Both the position numbers and the translations under genes were made by a program. The notes under the pieces are model-generated. The model was not told the origin of the DNA and made no database searches. It worked only from the letters and a program-made list of their open reading frames with translations. Source: a virus. Taken from it: DNA of 38,122 nt. Where the stretch lies: positions 1 to 38,122 of the IMG/VR virus record IMGVR_UViG_3300036781_000111. The stretch is one strand, 5' to 3'. Below are positions 16,711 through 24,933 of this stretch, piece by piece (the first letter of the stretch is position 1; each line of letters opens with the position of its first letter).

Positions 16711-16869
16711 CTACTGACGCGCTGACGCCTCAAGCAATACGATCACGGCGCGCTCAGCATTCGCAGGCTCCCAGCCTGCGTCGATGAACTGCTGGCGAAA
16801 GCCGGTCATGGTGGCGACAGCGTCCTTGGTCTTTTCAAGGATGGCGAGAAAGTCCGGGTCATCAGCCAT
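16711..16869 (-). CDS. Small conserved-type protein upstream of portal, 52 aa
   Basis: Begins MADDPDFLAILEKTK and continues TMTGFRQQFIDAGW, ending LLEASARQ. ATG 16869 has GGAG seven bases upstream. The F-R-Q-Q-F-x-x-A-G-W pattern with a following Ala-Glu helix is, from memory, seen in short actinophage proteins near structural genes, but I know no function. It is the first gene after the operator-controlled promoter at 17067 and its long-stem leader. Confidence 0.75.
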   Translation of the reverse strand: MADDPDFLAILEKTKDAVATMTGFRQQFIDAGWEPANAERAVIVLLEASARQ

Positions 16870-16895
16870 GGGCACGCTCCGAGTGTGCGAGAGAG

Positions 16896-16972
16896 GCCCC
16901 GCATCACCTTGAAAGAATCACGCGGCTCAGAAGAGAGGCTACCGTCCGCGCGAGTGCTAGGTGATGCGGGGC
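16896..16972 (-). promoter_or_regulatory. Leader RNA closed by 14-bp perfect stem
   Basis: GCCCCGCATCACCT at 16896-16909 is exactly complementary to 16959-16972, enclosing 49 bases. It lies between the minus-strand promoter at 17067-17039 and the 52-aa gene. It would form in the leader of any message from that promoter. It could be a terminator for large terminase, an attenuator, an mRNA stabiliser or a DNA site; there is no U run. Confidence 0.65.
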
Positions 16973-17038
16973 TGTGCAGGCGGCCGAGTGTGACGTCCGC
17001 CGTCCGCTGTCGAGACCGTCAGGAAGTCCGACAAGTTC

Positions 17039-17067
17039 AGGCTAGTTGACCGGCCAACTAGTGTCAA
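17039..17067 (-). promoter_or_regulatory. Late-region promoter with palindromic operator (site 1)
   Basis: On the minus strand a perfect TTGACA (17067-17062) is followed by 17 bases and TAGCCT (17044-17039). The spacer contains the palindrome CTAGTTG-N6-CAACTAG (17042-17061), shared with three other sites in the window. It lies four bases downstream of the large terminase stop and reads toward the 52-aa gene, portal and capsid. The -10 is weak, so it may need a low repressor level or an activator. Confidence 0.7.
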
Positions 17068-17071
17068 GGGC

Positions 17072-18646
17072 CTAAGCCGCGTAGTTCGCCTGCTCCACAC
17101 CCGAGCGCTTGCCGATGACCCGGTCCAGGAAGTAACTCACCCCGGTGCCGATCGCGTCGACCAGGTCGTCGTTGGGGGCGTTCGGAAACGCGACCATCTC
17201 CCCTTCGGCGTCAGCGAGGCCCGGCGCGAGTTCGTCGCCGTCCTGGTAGTGGATGACGCGCCCGCGCTGGTAGTGGTCCAGCACCTGGGCGGCTCGGACT
17301 TCCTTCTTGACGCTCTGGTGCTTGTCCTTGACCCTCACCGGCATGCCCCAGAGGATCTGCTGCCAGACCTCGCCGCCCTGATTGGTCTCGACCAGGATCA
17401 GGCCGACCTCGGGGTGCTTGGCGAGCAGTTTCAGGACGCGCCGGCGAATCTCCGCGCCGGACAGCTTGACCCGTTCGGCGTGCTTGACCAGGACGCGGCC
17501 GCGCGCCCGAGACCCCCTCGGCGGCGGCTTCCAGCCGATGATGGCCAGGCCGGTGAAGTCGCTGGAGGCTTTTGTGGTGACGGCGGGGTCGATGCTCAGC
17601 AGCGTGCGAGTGCAGCCTTCCAGGTTGCCGTGGGTGAAATCGTCCATGCTCCAGTAGTCGCCATCCGCGCCGAGCGGGTCGTTGGCGTAGTTCTTGGCGT
17701 AGGCGCGGGTGTGCCTGATCTTGCGCAAGTGCTTCAGCGTCCACCGCGCCGGCCAGATCGAGCGCTCATCCCCGGCCTTATTGCGGGTGATGGCGGGGAA
17801 GTAGTGGGCGCGCCAGCCGTCGTCGCGGATCCAGTTGGCGGTGGCCCGACGCGGGTAACCTTCGGCGCTGCGGGCCAGGTCATGCACGATCGAGTCCACC
17901 ATCGTGACCGTGCCGACCAACTCGACCCTGGCCTTGTCGTTCAGCGGCAGGACCGCGTCCTGCAAGGTGCGCAGCCGCTTCACCTTGGCCCGGGCCGAGT
18001 AGCTGGCCTCGTCGGGCTCGATGTCGTCCAGGATGATGACGTCGGGCCGGTCGCTGCCGACTTTCAGGCCGAGGGTCTTGCTGTCGATGCCACGGGCGGC
18101 GAACACGAACCGGGACTGCGAGCGGTACAGGCTGACCCGGTCGGCGGCGAGCATGCCGCGCTCGCGGCGCAGCGGGTTGACCAGCTCCGGGTAGTCCTCG
18201 CGCAGCAGCACGTTGGTCTCCAGCTCGTGCTTGAACGTGGCCAGGTGGGTTTCTGCCTGCTCGCTGGAGTCGGCCATGGCGACGATGAACCGCGCCCAAT
18301 GATGCGCCGCCGCCCACATTGGGATCAGGAGAAACCACCAGGTGGACTTGCCCGTCTCGCGCGGGGCGATGTCCGCGTCCCGGGTGCTGGCGGCGGCGGT
18401 GACTGGCACCATCCACGACTTGGCCCGCTCCGCCCAGGCCAGGTGGGCGTCGCTGAAGCTGATCTTGTCGCCGGTCTGGGCGCTGCGCAGGTGGTGGCTG
18501 AAGTACATCTGCGCAAACTCGAGCGGGTCGGCGCGGGTGGCATGGACGCGCAACTGCCGGCGCTCGGCCGGGGTCGGCAACCGGGTCATGGCCGCCATCA
18601 CGTCCCGGTGACGGGCGATCGCCCGCTCAGCCTCCTTGGCGGTCAT
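17072..18646 (-). CDS. terL: Terminase large subunit, 524 aa
   Basis: Start chosen at ATG 18646 (MTAKEAERAIARHR), overlapping the previous gene by 20 bases; the 11 extra upstream residues read through that gene. ATPase part: a Walker A-like APRETGKST at residues 94-102 (Arg-rich variant) and Walker B VIILDD at 203-208 followed by Glu210. Nuclease part: Asp353 in SIDPAVTTKASSDFTG, Glu420 in LILVETNQGG and Asp493/494/497 in PNDDLVDAIG, the RNase H-like metal ligands. The protein packages DNA through the portal. No intein or truncation is seen. Confidence 0.93.
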   Translation of the reverse strand: MTAKEAERAIARHRDVMAAMTRLPTPAERRQLRVHATRADPLEFAQMYFSHHLRSAQTGDKISFSDAHLAWAERAKSWMVPVTAAASTRDADIAPRETGKSTWWFLLIPMWAAAHHWARFIVAMADSSEQAETHLATFKHELETNVLLREDYPELVNPLRRERGMLAADRVSLYRSQSRFVFAARGIDSKTLGLKVGSDRPDVIILDDIEPDEASYSARAKVKRLRTLQDAVLPLNDKARVELVGTVTMVDSIVHDLARSAEGYPRRATANWIRDDGWRAHYFPAITRNKAGDERSIWPARWTLKHLRKIRHTRAYAKNYANDPLGADGDYWSMDDFTHGNLEGCTRTLLSIDPAVTTKASSDFTGLAIIGWKPPPRGSRARGRVLVKHAERVKLSGAEIRRRVLKLLAKHPEVGLILVETNQGGEVWQQILWGMPVRVKDKHQSVKKEVRAAQVLDHYQRGRVIHYQDGDELAPGLADAEGEMVAFPNAPNDDLVDAIGTGVSYFLDRVIGKRSGVEQANYAA

Positions 18647-18908
18647 CGTCCAGGGGCACGTCCACGTCGAAGACCTCATCGGCGCCGGTCGGGATCTCGT
18701 GCGCGAGGGCGGACGCGAGCAGGAACGTCCAGCCGTCCGGGGCCTCGATGCCGGACTGGAGTTGGCCAGCTGTCACCTCGATGCCGACCGGCTCGATGCC
18801 CTCGGCCAGCATCGCCTTCGTGAGCGTGTCCGCGAGCACGTCACTGGCCGCGTCCTGGTCCCCGACACGGACGAGGGCGGTCAGGCGCCAGAGGGGGTGC
18901 TCAGTCAC
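18627..18908 (-). CDS. Small acidic protein between terminase subunits, 93 aa
   Basis: GTG at 18908 overlaps the small terminase TGA (GTGA). The protein runs from TEHPLWRLTALVRVG through LLASALAHEIPTG to an acidic tail VDVPLDDDRQGG. Mixed alpha/beta, no named domain. Being coded between the two terminase subunits and overlapping both, it may take part in packaging; this is inference only. Confidence 0.7.
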   Translation of the reverse strand: MTEHPLWRLTALVRVGDQDAASDVLADTLTKAMLAEGIEPVGIEVTAGQLQSGIEAPDGWTFLLASALAHEIPTGADEVFDVDVPLDDDRQGG

Positions 18909-19471
18909 GTCGCCGCCTCGATCGGCGGCAGGTCCAAGGCGGCGAGCATCTCGTTGAGTTCGTCCGTGACTTGGTCGACGACGGTGACGACGACCTCGGA
19001 GCGCTCGGGGGCGTTGTAGCCGATCATCACCGCGCGCTGGGCCTCGAGCCGGGTCAGTTCGCGCTGGGCGGCGATCATCACGCGCCGGTCCTGCTGGACG
19101 ATCATCTGCGGGTGAAGGCGGATCAGCCGCTTCACGCTCACGTTCATCTCGTGGGCGGCGGCCTCGGTGGCGATCTTGTCGATCGGCTTGGCGAGGTCTT
19201 CCAGTTCCCGGATGCGCCGGTCCAGCGTGGCCAGGGCGCGGTAGCGCTCGCGGCCCTTGTCCGGGTCCACGACGATGCCCGCCTCGCTCAGGGCGCCGTC
19301 CAGCAGCCCGTTCAGGGCCGACTCGTGCAGCTCGTAGCCGAGCCCGCCGCGCTTGGGCGGCAGGGACGAGAGCCGGCGCATCTCCCCGATGGTGACGTGG
19401 TCCATCCAGTGCGCGTACACCCACCGGCGCTCGCGGACGACCTGGGCGGGCAGCAGGTCAGTGTCGGGCAT
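18905..19471 (-). CDS. Terminase small subunit-like protein, 188 aa
   Basis: N-terminal HTH-like stretch (RRWVYAHWMDHVTIGEMRRL), then a long central coiled coil (LDRRIRELEDLAKPIDKI and QQDRRVMIAAQRELTRLEAQ). Small terminases use an N-terminal HTH to bind pac/cos DNA and a helical oligomerisation core, and they lie upstream of the large subunit, as here. There is no clear ribosome site before ATG 19471 (a C run precedes it), so coupling to the upstream gene is probable. Confidence 0.72.
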   Translation of the reverse strand: MPDTDLLPAQVVRERRWVYAHWMDHVTIGEMRRLSSLPPKRGGLGYELHESALNGLLDGALSEAGIVVDPDKGRERYRALATLDRRIRELEDLAKPIDKIATEAAAHEMNVSVKRLIRLHPQMIVQQDRRVMIAAQRELTRLEAQRAVMIGYNAPERSEVVVTVVDQVTDELNEMLAALDLPPIEAAT

Positions 19472-19480
19472 GGGGGGATT

Positions 19481-19930
19481 CTAGCGCTCGAACCGAGCCT
19501 GGAGCACCTTATCGAAGGCGTATCGATCGACCCACGAGTACCCCGTCTCCACGCTCACGGTGGTTTTGTTGAGCCGAGCCACCTTGTGCCAACTACCGCC
19601 AACCAACCGGACATGTGTAGCCCCGATCAGGTCCTTTTGCGTGAGGCGTACACGGTCACGCTCTGCGATCCTGCGCGTATAACTGGCGACCTTGGCCTGC
19701 CAGTAGTCGTAACGCTCCTGCGCCTCGGTCTCGGCCCGGTAGCTGCTGTCGAGGGCGGAACGTACTTTCGTCGCTGCACGTTGCGATCCTGAACCACCGA
19801 AGCCGGGGATGCCGCCGCCGAGTTGACGGGCGGCTTCGTGCTTGGCCTCGGCGCGGTCGATCGCGACCTGCACCACAGCTAGCTTCTGGGTCGCGTAGGC
19901 GAGGCGTTCCTCGAGAGTGTATTCGCTCAT
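19481..19930 (-). CDS. Hypothetical coiled-coil protein, 149 aa
   Basis: ATG 19930 overlaps the previous stop (ATGA) and has GAAAGGG upstream. The first half is a coiled coil (QKLAVVQVAIDRAEAKHEAA and AQERYDYWQAKVASYTRRIAE) with a Gly-rich break (GGGIPGFGGSG). The second half (HVRLVGGSWHKVARLNKTTVSV) looks like a small beta-barrel, possibly KOW/SH3-like. Lies just upstream of terminase. Function not recognised. Confidence 0.65.
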   Translation of the reverse strand: MSEYTLEERLAYATQKLAVVQVAIDRAEAKHEAARQLGGGIPGFGGSGSQRAATKVRSALDSSYRAETEAQERYDYWQAKVASYTRRIAERDRVRLTQKDLIGATHVRLVGGSWHKVARLNKTTVSVETGYSWVDRYAFDKVLQARFER

Positions 19931-20385
19931 AGCATCCCTTTCGCCTCGGTGATTCCGATCGCACGGTCGCGCCCGTGACCGTAGCGGACCCGGGCACCTT
20001 GTGTCTTCCCGTGCGCCCAGGTGGCGCGAATCTTCACGTCACGGTCCCGGTGAACGACCAGGACGACGACGGACACGACCATGGCCGCCTCGTCGAGCAC
20101 GACGCCGGCGTGGACGGCCCAGCCAGCGGCCGCGGCGGCTCGGGCGAACTGGCCAGGGGCACCGCCGAGCTCGGCCGGCGTCACGGTCCGGGGTCGGTAC
20201 ACCTTCGGTTCCTCGACGCTGGCCGGGCCGCGCAGCTCTCCCTGAACGGTCCGCTTGCCTTTCGCGTTGACGTACCCCAGTAGCCGCTTGCGCCGACCGA
20301 AGGCCCGGACCGCGACGCGGGCACTCTCCGCTTCCGGCGTCAGCGTATGCCACGGGATCGGTGCCATCAGGCCGTGAGTGTCCAT
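19927..20385 (-). CDS. Hypothetical protein, first gene of the leftward unit, 152 aa
   Basis: Start placed at ATG 20385 (MDTHGLMAPIPW). The frame stays open to 20496, but that part overlies the promoter region and an inverted repeat. No ribosome site precedes 20385, so the message may be leaderless or start at the inner ATG 20367. Contains RRKRLLGYVNAKGKRTV, basic, and a hydrophobic AAMVVSVVVLVVH stretch that is a beta strand rather than a clear membrane segment. No family recognised. Confidence 0.6.
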   Translation of the reverse strand: MDTHGLMAPIPWHTLTPEAESARVAVRAFGRRKRLLGYVNAKGKRTVQGELRGPASVEEPKVYRPRTVTPAELGGAPGQFARAAAAAGWAVHAGVVLDEAAMVVSVVVLVVHRDRDVKIRATWAHGKTQGARVRYGHGRDRAIGITEAKGML

Positions 20386-20588
20386 GCCGCTAACGCTAGC
20401 AGAAAACGTCCCGTTATCTGGGTCTCGACGATAACGGCAGCCCGAAAGGCCTTGCCTAAATGTACTTTCACGCGTAACCAAGCGTTCTGTAAACACCCCG
20501 GTGCGCGCGTCATAAGCGTGTTACATGGACCTTGGACACATAGGAAAGTTGTACAGGCTATGGGTATTTTCGGTGTTATGGTACCGAT
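20386..20588. promoter_or_regulatory. Divergent start region with inverted repeat
   Basis: 203 bases between the first leftward and first rightward genes, with locally lower GC. CCGTTATC (20411-20418) and GATAACGG (20430-20437) form an 8-bp inverted repeat with 11-base centre, well placed as an operator for the leftward gene. An imperfect direct repeat GTGTTACATGG / GTGTTATGG lies at 20518 and 20573. On the minus strand TTTACA is seen near 20495, and on the plus strand TTGTAC (20549) and TGTTAT (20574), spaced 19; none is a convincing full promoter. A replication origin here is possible, but no iterons were found. Confidence 0.5.
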
Positions 20589-21176
20589 ATGTCATTCAAT
20601 CATTCAGGCGAACCCTCCGTGCATCGAACCCGCCAGCGCCGCGACTGGGCACCCCTCATCGAGGCCGCCAAAGCCGACCCCACCCAGTGGTTTCAGTACC
20701 CCGATCGCGTCCCCCGCTCCACTCAGCAGAACATCCTCGAGCACTCCCTCTTCCAGCCGGGCCAGTTCTGGCAGACCCAGATCACCGACTTCCATGACGG
20801 CCGCGGCTACCTCTGGATCAAGTACTCCCCGCCAGCCGACCCGACCCCGTTCGTGCTCACCCGCGACTCGGACGGCGTCCGTGCCCGCGTCCCCGTCTTG
20901 ACCCTCTCGGAGATGATCTGGTGGGACCACGGCATCACCTCCAGCTACGAGCCCCGTCCCGAGTACGAGCCCGGCTACGACCCGGCCAACCCGCCCCCGC
21001 CGCCGCCGCCGAAGGTGAAGCGCTCCAAGCCGACCGGCCACCGCTTCGATATCCCCGACGACGCCTGGGGCGACCCCGCCACCGTCGACGCACAGGGCCT
21101 CCCCACCACCCCCGCCGCCCCCGCCACGCCGACCCCGCCCCGACCCTTGACCGGCCCCGCCGACCCGATAGAGTAG
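20589..21176 (+). CDS. Hypothetical protein, first rightward gene, 195 aa
   Basis: ATG 20589 has no ribosome site but lies about 10 bases after a -10-like TGTTAT, so a leaderless message is plausible. Residues about 15-120 look folded (RDWAPLIEAAKADPTQWFQYP, then LEHSLFQPGQFWQTQI). From about 115 the protein is Pro-rich (EPRPEYEPGYDPANP, a run of seven Pro) and disordered to the end. No family recognised; possible early regulatory or host-interaction protein. Confidence 0.65.
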   Translation: MSFNHSGEPSVHRTRQRRDWAPLIEAAKADPTQWFQYPDRVPRSTQQNILEHSLFQPGQFWQTQITDFHDGRGYLWIKYSPPADPTPFVLTRDSDGVRARVPVLTLSEMIWWDHGITSSYEPRPEYEPGYDPANPPPPPPPKVKRSKPTGHRFDIPDDAWGDPATVDAQGLPTTPAAPATPTPPRPLTGPADPIE

Positions 21177-21179
21177 CCC

Positions 21180-21282
21180 CGGGCCGTGAGAAGCCACCCG
21201 GCCTGACTTCCCTCCAAGTGCCACCGTCTCGACGGTCTGCCGGGGAGCCAGGCCGGGACCACGGCCCGCCCCGCTTCTCACG
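21180..21282 (+). ncRNA. Candidate structured RNA with two alternative folds
   Basis: Starts four bases after the previous stop. Fold A: CGTGAGAAGC (21185-21194) pairs with 21273-21282 (10 bp); CCCGGCCTG (21197-21205) with 21249-21257 (9 bp); CTCC (21212-21215) with GGAG (21244-21247); ACCGTC (21223-21228) with 21231-21236. Fold B: CGGGCCGTG (21180-21188) pairs with CACGGCCCG (21260-21268), which excludes the outer helix of fold A. Just downstream, ACAG-GAAGG-CTGT holds the ribosome site of the next gene in a hairpin loop. All pairings are exact in the sequence; the regulatory role is inference. Confidence 0.6.
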
Positions 21283-21302
21283 ACAGGAAGGCTGTACCCG
21301 AA

Positions 21303-21962
21303 ATGGCGCTTCGCATCCCCTTACTGGACGAAATGGCCCGCGCGCTGTGGGAGAGCGAGTCACGCGACATGACCTGGTACGAGCTACTCGACGCCACGAC
21401 CAAGGAATCGCCAAGCGGCATCGCTGAGCGTGCGCAGCTCCATGGCGTCCGGAGCCGGGCGCACCTAATCCTCACGCGCCTATTCGCTGACCCGTTGCCG
21501 GCGCCGAGGCCGCCGATGGGCGCCGAGTGGGGCGAGGTTGATCCCAGTGCCATTTTCGAGGCGTTGCGCATGCTCTTGCCCGGTTTCGAGTTCCAGGTGT
21601 TCAATAGCCACGCGGTCACCTTCAGCACCGTGGTCAAGGCGCGACGGGCGCAGGGCGCTCTCGAGCTCACCGACTACACGCTCATGGACAATCGCGCCAC
21701 CGGCGCCGCCATTATCTCCTTCGTGCGGCAACTGCGCGCCGACGCTATCCATGCCTACGGCCTCGATAAGGCATTCGAGGCCGAGTGGGATCGTGCCCGC
21801 GGCGAGGCGCGCGCACAGACCATCAAGGGCGTGCTCGGCCTCATCGAGGCCACCCGCGTCTGGGTCGAGCCCGAGGGTGACATCGATGACGAGAGCGGAT
21901 ACCTCGAGCCCCTGACGCCGGAAATGGCGCGCCTCGCCGCTCAGCTACGCGCCAATGACTGA
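21303..21962 (+). CDS. Hypothetical early protein, 219 aa
   Basis: ATG 21303 is 11 bases after AGGAAGG. Mostly helical; an N-terminal helix-rich part (MTWYELLDATTKESPSG, HGVRSRAHLILTRLF) could be HTH-like but is weak. The middle (LELTDYTLMDNRATGAAI) is unremarkable. Overlaps the primase-helicase start by eight bases, so probably co-translated with it and possibly a replication partner. Not recognised. Confidence 0.7.
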   Translation: MALRIPLLDEMARALWESESRDMTWYELLDATTKESPSGIAERAQLHGVRSRAHLILTRLFADPLPAPRPPMGAEWGEVDPSAIFEALRMLLPGFEFQVFNSHAVTFSTVVKARRAQGALELTDYTLMDNRATGAAIISFVRQLRADAIHAYGLDKAFEAEWDRARGEARAQTIKGVLGLIEATRVWVEPEGDIDDESGYLEPLTPEMARLAAQLRAND

Positions 21963-24477
21963 CTCCCCCAAGGGCGTCCCCGGTACTCCGATCGCCTCCC
22001 CCGACGACACCCTGACCATCGCCCTGTCCCTGGCCCGTCAGGGCTGGTACGTCTTCCCGGTGAACCTGATCCCGACCACTCGGCCGGACGGGTCCACCTT
22101 CACCGACAAGCGCCCCCTGATCCGCTGGCTGGAGGGCGCCACCACCGACCCGGAGCTGATCGCCACCTGGTGGGGCGCCGACTTCCCGGGCGCCTGGATC
22201 GGCGTCCAGTGCGAGAAGAGCCGTCTCGTCGTCGTCGACCCGGACACCGATAAGGGGCAGCGGTTCCCGAAAGGTCACGAGCGCGAGGGCGAGCTCAAAG
22301 GTGACGGCAAGGCGAATCTGAAGGCGGCCGGAATCAAGCTGCCCAAGACCTTCCACTACCCGACCCGCTCGGGTGGCTCTCACTACGTCTACCGCGCCCC
22401 CAAGAAGCGCCGTCTGACAATCGCCCAGGACGTGCCGGTGCCGTCCGTCGACGTCCGCGCCGGCCACGGCCTGATGGTCTACTACGGCCCGGAGCTGACC
22501 GGCAAGCCATCCCTGGCCCCCGCCCCGTCCTGGGCACTCCTGGACGCCAAGCACGATCGCTCAGCGATCGGTCCGGGCACCCCGTCCGCGACCGTGCAGC
22601 AGTGGCTGGACCGTGTCCCTGACGGACGCCAGGACCCTCATGTGGTCGCGGCCCGTAAAGAGGTCACCGCCACCGGCATGGGCCACGACCAGATGCTGGC
22701 CGCCGTCGACCGGCTCGTCCGGCTCGGCTCGGAGGGGGCGAAAGGTGCCGGTCACGCCCTCCTGGAGGCGCGCGAGACCTATCTGGCCGACTTCCCCGAG
22801 CACGCCCGGCACTGGGACACCGCCGTCCAGGGCTCGGTCGCCCACTACGGCCTGCCCCTGCATCTGATCCGCATCCCGAAAGCGGACCGGGTCGCCATCC
22901 GGGAGCGCAAGAAGAAGCGCGCCGACAAGACCGACACGGACCCGGTCCGGCTCGGGGTTCGGCTGCTGGACGACGGCCCGCTGGCGGAGGAATGCGCCGA
23001 GCGCTTCGAGGGGGTGTGGGCGTGGGGCCACGACCGCGGGCTGATGCACTGGCGCGACGGCCGCTGGCTGGTCCCACCCGCCGAGCTGGCCGGACGGCTC
23101 CTAAAAGAGGACGTCCGCACCTACCTGCGCGGCATCGAGGTGGAAGAGCACACCCGGGCGGTTCAGCGCGACGACGGGCCGCGGATCAAGTTGGCCCAGA
23201 CGCTGTTGAGTGGGTCGAAAGCTCGAGCCGTCACCGACCTGCTGCAGGGCATCCTGGCTAAGCGGCAGCTGGCCACCGACGCGGACCCGTGGCTGCTGAA
23301 CACGCCGACCGGTGTCGTGGATCTGCGCACGAAGACCCTCCAGTCCCACGACTGGCGTCTGGGCATGACGAAGATGACCGCGGTCGGCTACGACCCGCAC
23401 GCCGACACCACCGTCTGGGACCAGGCTCTCACCGCCCTCCCGCCCGAGGTTGCGTCGTGGATGCAGTACCGACTCGGCCAGGCCGCGGTGGGCCTGCCGC
23501 CCGAGGACGACGTGATGCTGATCCTGCAAGGCGGTGGCGAGAACGGGAAGACCACGATCGCGCACGCGCCCCGGGTGAGCCTGGGCGACTACGCGGTGAA
23601 GATGAGCGACCGTGTCCTGATGGCCAACCCGGGCGACCACCCGACCGAGATGATGGAGCTGATGGGCGCCCGCTATGCGCTCGCGGAAGAGTTGCCAGAA
23701 GGCCGCTCGCTGAACGTGCAGCGGGTGAAAGAGATCATCGGCACCCCGGAGATCACTGCGCGCCGGATGCGGCAAGACCCGGTTACGTTCACGAGCTCGC
23801 ACACGCCGGTCATCACCACCAACCCGATCCCGGTGGTGCCGGAGACCGATCACGGCTCCTGGCGTCGACTGCTGCTGGTGAAGTTCGATTACCGCTTCGT
23901 GAAACGGCCCCAGGACCGCGTCAGCGAGCGTGACAGGCTGGGCGACCCGAACGTGCGCCGGCTGCTCGCCAAGCCCGACGCGGGCGTCCTGGCGTGGCTG
24001 GTGGACGGTGCAGCGGCATGGTGGGCGGCGGACCAGGTGATGCCGGAGCCTCCGGCGAAGGTTCTGCGCGACACCGAGCTGTGGCGCGAAGACGCGGACC
24101 CGGTGATGGGCTACTTCACGGAGCGGCTCGAGATGGACCCGGCCAGCGCGATCACCTGCGACGACCTGGGGCGCGATTTCAACGACTGGCTGCGCCGGCA
24201 CGAGCACCGGCCCTGGGGGGCGCAGACGGTCAACTCCCGCTTCGGCGGCCATGTCACCTTCGCCAGCGTCGAGCGCCAGCGGGCCAAGTTCGACGGCACC
24301 CTGCGTCCGTCCCGCCCCCCGATGTCGATGGGTCCTGTCCCGGCCAACACCTGGTCATGGGTGGGCGTCCGGTTCGCGACCGAGGCGGGGTCGGGGATCG
24401 GGCCCAGCGACGAGGGCCTGCAGCGGAGCCGGTTCGACGAGATCGTGATGGGCCTGACGGGGCCGAGCGATGACTGA
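21955..24477 (+). CDS. Prim-Pol primase and SF3 (D5-type) helicase fusion, 840 aa
   Basis: Residues about 20-200 match the bifunctional primase/polymerase domain: GWYVFPVN (30-37), KRPLIRWLEGATTD (52-65), IGVQCEKSRLVVVDPD (82-97) with the catalytic DPD at 95-97. A D5-N-like region (PEEVASWMQYRLGQ type) precedes the SF3 helicase: Walker A GGGENGKTT at 526-534, an acidic ALAEELPEG Walker B region at about 572-580, the EIIGTPEITARRM stretch, and TTNPIPVVPETD near 620-632 as sensor, followed by RRLLLVKFDYRF. Such fusions prime and unwind phage DNA. It starts in overlap with the upstream gene. No polymerase of family A or B is coded in the window, so host polymerase III is presumably used. Confidence 0.92.
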   Translation: MTDSPKGVPGTPIASPDDTLTIALSLARQGWYVFPVNLIPTTRPDGSTFTDKRPLIRWLEGATTDPELIATWWGADFPGAWIGVQCEKSRLVVVDPDTDKGQRFPKGHEREGELKGDGKANLKAAGIKLPKTFHYPTRSGGSHYVYRAPKKRRLTIAQDVPVPSVDVRAGHGLMVYYGPELTGKPSLAPAPSWALLDAKHDRSAIGPGTPSATVQQWLDRVPDGRQDPHVVAARKEVTATGMGHDQMLAAVDRLVRLGSEGAKGAGHALLEARETYLADFPEHARHWDTAVQGSVAHYGLPLHLIRIPKADRVAIRERKKKRADKTDTDPVRLGVRLLDDGPLAEECAERFEGVWAWGHDRGLMHWRDGRWLVPPAELAGRLLKEDVRTYLRGIEVEEHTRAVQRDDGPRIKLAQTLLSGSKARAVTDLLQGILAKRQLATDADPWLLNTPTGVVDLRTKTLQSHDWRLGMTKMTAVGYDPHADTTVWDQALTALPPEVASWMQYRLGQAAVGLPPEDDVMLILQGGGENGKTTIAHAPRVSLGDYAVKMSDRVLMANPGDHPTEMMELMGARYALAEELPEGRSLNVQRVKEIIGTPEITARRMRQDPVTFTSSHTPVITTNPIPVVPETDHGSWRRLLLVKFDYRFVKRPQDRVSERDRLGDPNVRRLLAKPDAGVLAWLVDGAAAWWAADQVMPEPPAKVLRDTELWREDADPVMGYFTERLEMDPASAITCDDLGRDFNDWLRRHEHRPWGAQTVNSRFGGHVTFASVERQRAKFDGTLRPSRPPMSMGPVPANTWSWVGVRFATEAGSGIGPSDEGLQRSRFDEIVMGLTGPSDD

Positions 24478-24673
24478 CGCCCTGCCGACGTCGCTGATCC
24501 TGTCCGGGCTACCGGAAGGCGCCGAGGTCTTGTGCGCTTATGTCCTGTACGAGCACGGCGGCCAGTGGAACGTCAGTGAGCAGTTCGCACGGGCGATGAC
24601 GGTCCAGGAACGCCGCAACGGCGCCCGCCTGCTGAGGTGGCTAGCGGACGCCGTCGACGTGGATACACTCTAG
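24470..24673 (+). CDS. Hypothetical small protein, 67 aa
   Basis: ATGACTGA overlap with the helicase. Protein MTDALPTSLILSGLPEG then VLYEHGGQWNVSEQFAR, ending DVDTL. No named domain. Its stop codon shares the palindrome CTAG with the stop of the opposing 87-aa gene, so there is no room for a terminator between the two transcription units. Confidence 0.7.
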   Translation: MTDALPTSLILSGLPEGAEVLCAYVLYEHGGQWNVSEQFARAMTVQERRNGARLLRWLADAVDVDTL

Positions 24674-24933
24674 GAGTTCCGGGTCAGGGTGAAGGTGGTC
24701 TTGTAGCCCCACTCGAGCAGGCCCTTGTCACGGCGGTTCGCGATCACCCACCCGTCGCGCAGCAGTTTCTCGAGCGCGTGACGGCCGCCCATGGTGCGCA
24801 TGGCCAGTTTCACGGTCTTGACCTCCTGCCACGCCGGCGCCGCGGTCGGGACATAGCCCGGGGCCTGGGCCGCGGCGATAGCGGCGAGCTTCTTCGGGTC
24901 CTGCTCGGTCAGGTACTGCCAAAGGGTTCTCAC
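24670..24933 (-). CDS. Hypothetical protein, last of leftward early cluster, 87 aa
   Basis: GTG at 24933 overlaps the previous TGA (GTGA). Starts VRTLWQYLTEQDPKKLAA. A C-terminal part LAMRTMGGRHALEKLLRDGWV looks like a winged-helix or WYL-free small helix-turn motif: helix, then GWVIANRRDKGLLEWGYK with a beta-hairpin-like ending. A role as a DNA-binding protein is possible but unproven. Overlaps the opposing gene end by four bases. Confidence 0.65.
   Translation of the reverse strand: MRTLWQYLTEQDPKKLAAIAAAQAPGYVPTAAPAWQEVKTVKLAMRTMGGRHALEKLLRDGWVIANRRDKGLLEWGYKTTFTLTRNS

Noticed and set aside
20386-20496. N-terminal extension of the leftward 152-aa gene to ATG 20496.
   Set aside because: The extension covers the inverted repeat and promoter-like region and reads as Arg/Ser-rich noise.
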